This document shows, piece after piece, positions 58,825 to 61,029 of a stretch of 61,029 nucleotides of DNA. A program made the translations under genes and the position numbers. Position 1 is the stretch's first letter; each line of letters begins with the position of its first letter. The notes beneath the pieces are model-generated. The model was not told where the DNA came from and did not search any database. It saw only the letters and a list, made by a program, of their open reading frames with translations. Source of the stretch: Candidatus Babeliales bacterium (GTDB lineage Bacteria > Babelota > Babeliae > Babelales > RVW-14); assembly GCA_019746485.1 (NCBI GenBank), contig JAIERW010000010.1:1-61029 (forward strand). Direction: 5' to 3'.

Positions 58825-60240
58825 TTACAGCAGTGCGAGCAACAACGAAATTCTTATGCTGGCTCGTTGATTGCCTAAAACTTCGATCAAGTCAAAAACT
58901 CCAGGGCTTTGAATTGATCCGGTTAATGCCAAGCGTAACGCTTGAGCCAAATTAACCAACTTCTCTTGATGCGTATCACATATTTTTTGTGCCGCATCAA
59001 GTAACGCTGCATGGGTACACTGACCCGTTTGCACGTATGCTAAAAATTCTTGCAACAGCAATGCTGTTTGCGGTGTACGCCACTTTTCTATCAACACAAG
59101 ATCTAACTCTTGCGGATCGTGCGCAACACTCATCATATCATGATGCAGCTGCACCAGCGTTATGGCGCGCTGACCATAGAGCTTGACTAAACTTTCTAGT
59201 TGAGGCTCTGACCACGTTACTTGTAACTGGCTCACGGTGGCCGGGTTCATCTGCTCAAGCGCTTGCATAATCTGGCTGAATGACAGTTGGCGCATGTACA
59301 TCGCGTTTAACCATTCAAGCTTTTTCATGTCAAAAATTGAGCCTTTTTTACCAACGGCTTCCAGCGTAAATTTTTCAACCAACTCTTGGCGTGTAAACAG
59401 CTCCTGATCACCATGCGACCAGCCTAAACGCACCAAGTAGTTGCATAAGGCATCGCCCAAAAAACCTTGTGCGCGATAATGTTCTACCGAAACGGCCGCA
59501 TCACGCTTGCTCAACTTACCACCAGATTTTCCTAAAATCAGCGGCAGGTGTGCAAAAGCTGGCATCTGGCTACCCAGCGCTTGGTACAACAATACTTGCT
59601 TGATGGTGTTAGAAATATGATCTTCACCACGAATAATGTGAGTGATTTTCATAAAAATATCATCAACAACCACGCAGAAGTTGTACATGGGCAAGCCGTC
59701 ACGTCGTACGATAATAAAGTCATCAAGCGTTTCAGTTGAAACATTAATCTTGCCTCTAATGATATCGTCAAACGAAATCTCTTTGCCTACCGCTGGCAGT
59801 TTAAACCGAATTGCATGCGGCTTTTTCAAATCTTCTTGCGTAAAGGCATTGTCGCGACAACTACCTGCGTACTTGTTTACAATGCCTTGTTCATGCGCTT
59901 GGACAACTTCGTCCATATCGCGAGGCGGGCAAAAACATGGGTATGCCTGCCCGCGATCCATTAATTCGTATGCGTGCTTTACATGCTCTGGCGCACGATC
60001 ACGCTGGAACACCATCTCTTCGTCAGGCAGCAGGCCAAGCCAGGTTAGCGAGGCCAACTGCGAATCAAGGTATTCCTTGGTCGAACGTTGCACGTCGGTA
60101 TCTTCAATACGCAACAAATAAGTTCCCTCATTGTGCCGCGCAAACAGCCAGTTAAAAAGAGCGGTACGAACTCCGCCAATGTGTAAATGTCCCGTTGGAG
60201 ATGGTGCAAAGCGTACGCGCACCGGCTGTTTTGTATTCAT
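58825..60240 (-). CDS. gltX: Glutamyl-tRNA synthetase
   Basis: Class I synthetase of 471 residues that charges tRNA-Glu. It has the HIGH motif in APSPTGHLHIGGVRTALFNW, the zinc-binding-like segment CFCPPRDM...YAGSC, and the KMSKS-type loop GKLSKRDA. The C-terminal anticodon-binding domain is complete. Whether it also charges tRNA-Gln cannot be told. The gene lies 21 bases after the TPR protein gene on the same strand and is probably co-transcribed with it. Confidence 0.96.
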   Translation of the reverse strand: MNTKQPVRVRFAPSPTGHLHIGGVRTALFNWLFARHNEGTYLLRIEDTDVQRSTKEYLDSQLASLTWLGLLPDEEMVFQRDRAPEHVKHAYELMDRGQAYPCFCPPRDMDEVVQAHEQGIVNKYAGSCRDNAFTQEDLKKPHAIRFKLPAVGKEISFDDIIRGKINVSTETLDDFIIVRRDGLPMYNFCVVVDDIFMKITHIIRGEDHISNTIKQVLLYQALGSQMPAFAHLPLILGKSGGKLSKRDAAVSVEHYRAQGFLGDALCNYLVRLGWSHGDQELFTRQELVEKFTLEAVGKKGSIFDMKKLEWLNAMYMRQLSFSQIMQALEQMNPATVSQLQVTWSEPQLESLVKLYGQRAITLVQLHHDMMSVAHDPQELDLVLIEKWRTPQTALLLQEFLAYVQTGQCTHAALLDAAQKICDTHQEKLVNLAQALRLALTGSIQSPGVFDLIEVLGNQRASIRISLLLALL

Positions 60241-60261
60241 AGTTTTTATACCGCAATCAAT

Positions 60262-60984
60262 TTATACTGCTATCAAATCTAACTTTGCTTTCACGAGAGC
60301 AACTTGTTGTGCCAACTCAACATCTGAGCCGTATTTCACCACAAATTGCTGCCAATAATTTTTTGCTTCATCAAACTTCTTGCTTACCCAGTAATATTCG
60401 CCAAGGTGATACAAAGCTTGATCGTGCGCAACGTTTTGCTGCTCAAAGCTGATTGCTTTAAGACGCTCAAGGCCAGCGTTGCGTTCTTCTTCTTTTTCAC
60501 TGTCAAGCTGCATCAAAGCAAGCTTAACCTCATAATAACTTTTTAATTCGGCATTTTTCATATGCGCAAGCGCATCACGTAAAACAGTAAGCGCTTCTTC
60601 TTTGCGTCCAAGGTTGCTCAACGCTTCAGATTGCAATGCCAAAAAGGCCGCTGCAATGCCAGCGCGACTATTGTTTGCATAACCTTGACGAAATGCTTGC
60701 TCGGTCTTTTCCCACTTTTCTTGTTCTAAATCAAATTGAAGATCGCTGGTAACTTTCTTTTGAGCTGCTTGCCCTTTAACCGGCGCTTCGTAAACATTGA
60801 GCGCTTCAACAAAGTCGCGGTGAGCTGCTACTTGCACACGCTGATCGTACATGCGATAACCAAAAAATGATGCAGCACCCAAGCTTGTGGCCAAAAGAGC
60901 CGTTATTACAAGCTTTTTATGCGCAACAAGATTGTTTATCAACCGATCAAGCCCTTGCAAAACTGGATTATTCATTGATTCCAT
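60262..60984 (-). CDS. Membrane-anchored tetratricopeptide-like protein (YfgM-like)
   Basis: Protein of 240 residues with one N-terminal membrane helix (LVITALLATSLGAASFFGY, about residues 25-45) and a helical TPR-like body facing the periplasm. Repeats are visible around AAFLALQSEALSNLGRKEEA, AHMKNAELKSYYEVKLAL and ALYHLGEYYWVSKKFDEAKN. The architecture resembles YfgM, a chaperone-linked inner membrane protein that works with PpiD and SecYEG. Assignment is by layout rather than strong identity. GGAGAT precedes the ATG. gltX follows on the same strand. Confidence 0.72.
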   Translation of the reverse strand: MESMNNPVLQGLDRLINNLVAHKKLVITALLATSLGAASFFGYRMYDQRVQVAAHRDFVEALNVYEAPVKGQAAQKKVTSDLQFDLEQEKWEKTEQAFRQGYANNSRAGIAAAFLALQSEALSNLGRKEEALTVLRDALAHMKNAELKSYYEVKLALMQLDSEKEEERNAGLERLKAISFEQQNVAHDQALYHLGEYYWVSKKFDEAKNYWQQFVVKYGSDVELAQQVALVKAKLDLIAV

Positions 60985-61029
60985 GCTATCTCCAACGTTA
61001 AAGTAGGTAACAGTAAATTTACTACTGTG
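60985..61029. other. Right end of the window
   Basis: Leader of the TPR protein gene, with its ribosome site. Nothing else is resolved before the window ends. Confidence 0.4.

Noticed and set aside
1..61029. tRNA, rRNA or riboswitch genes
   Set aside because: I found no clover-leaf segment with a TTC loop, no rRNA signature and no known riboswitch core, even before the three aminoacyl-tRNA synthetase genes.

Overview
The window reads as a Gram-negative chromosome of moderate-to-low GC with short intergenic gaps. It encodes murein synthesis (MurF, UppP), type II fatty acid synthesis (FabD, FabG, ACP, FabF), at least three beta-barrel-like outer-membrane proteins and many small exported proteins. 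It also carries features of host-associated bacteria: an exported eukaryote-type PP2C phosphatase, a cytoplasmic PPP-type phosphatase, and a pair of exported proteins with a Cys-His-Asp protease-like signature. DUF4143 ATPases, Rpn-type PD-(D/E)XK genes and three HEPN/MNT modules complete the picture. This gene set resembles candidate phylum Dependentiae (TM6). That placement is inferred from gene content; there is no rRNA or tRNA here to test it.

Layout. 0.2-3 kb: lipoprotein, rpiB and two exported proteins of unknown role. 3.2-20.5 kb: mostly housekeeping (pgk, PPP phosphatase, thrS, PIN-PhoH ATPase, cmk, mutS, nth, Xer recombinase, exported PP2C, trpS, heparinase-like protein). 20.7-25 kb: the two protease-like exported paralogues and murF. 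25.4-31.2 kb: DUF4143 ATPase, ftsK, a decayed HEPN/MNT pair and uppP. 31.8-49.8 kb: a plus-strand surface island with three outer-membrane paralogues, a basic low-complexity exported protein, large Ala/Gly-rich exported proteins, a 737-bp direct duplication and three exported membrane-anchored proteins. Two of those three end in the same C-terminal peptide. 49.9-58.8 kb: the classical fabD-fabG-acpP-fabF order on the minus strand, split by two HEPN/MNT modules, an Rpn gene, a divergent P-type ATPase and small genes. 58.8-61 kb: gltX and a membrane-anchored TPR protein.

The most unusual feature is a set of palindromic repeat families that lie inside coding genes without closing the reading frame. 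Family A (ends CCCTTCGAGAC / GTCTCGAAGGG) occurs as inverted pairs inside ftsK, uppP and fabF. All three proteins carry a related peptide of the form PEEP...RLEG in the same frame. Short relatives give TLRQAQG twice in an exported basic protein, and degenerate copies flank an Rpn-type transposase gene. Family B (CCCTCGATAC...CTCGGGATGAG) replaces most of a small gene that looks like DUF5674, again in frame. The arrangement resembles the Rickettsia palindromic elements but is distinct in sequence.

Start codons were moved inward from the longest open frame wherever a Shine-Dalgarno sequence and signal peptide indicated it; each case is stated in the entry.
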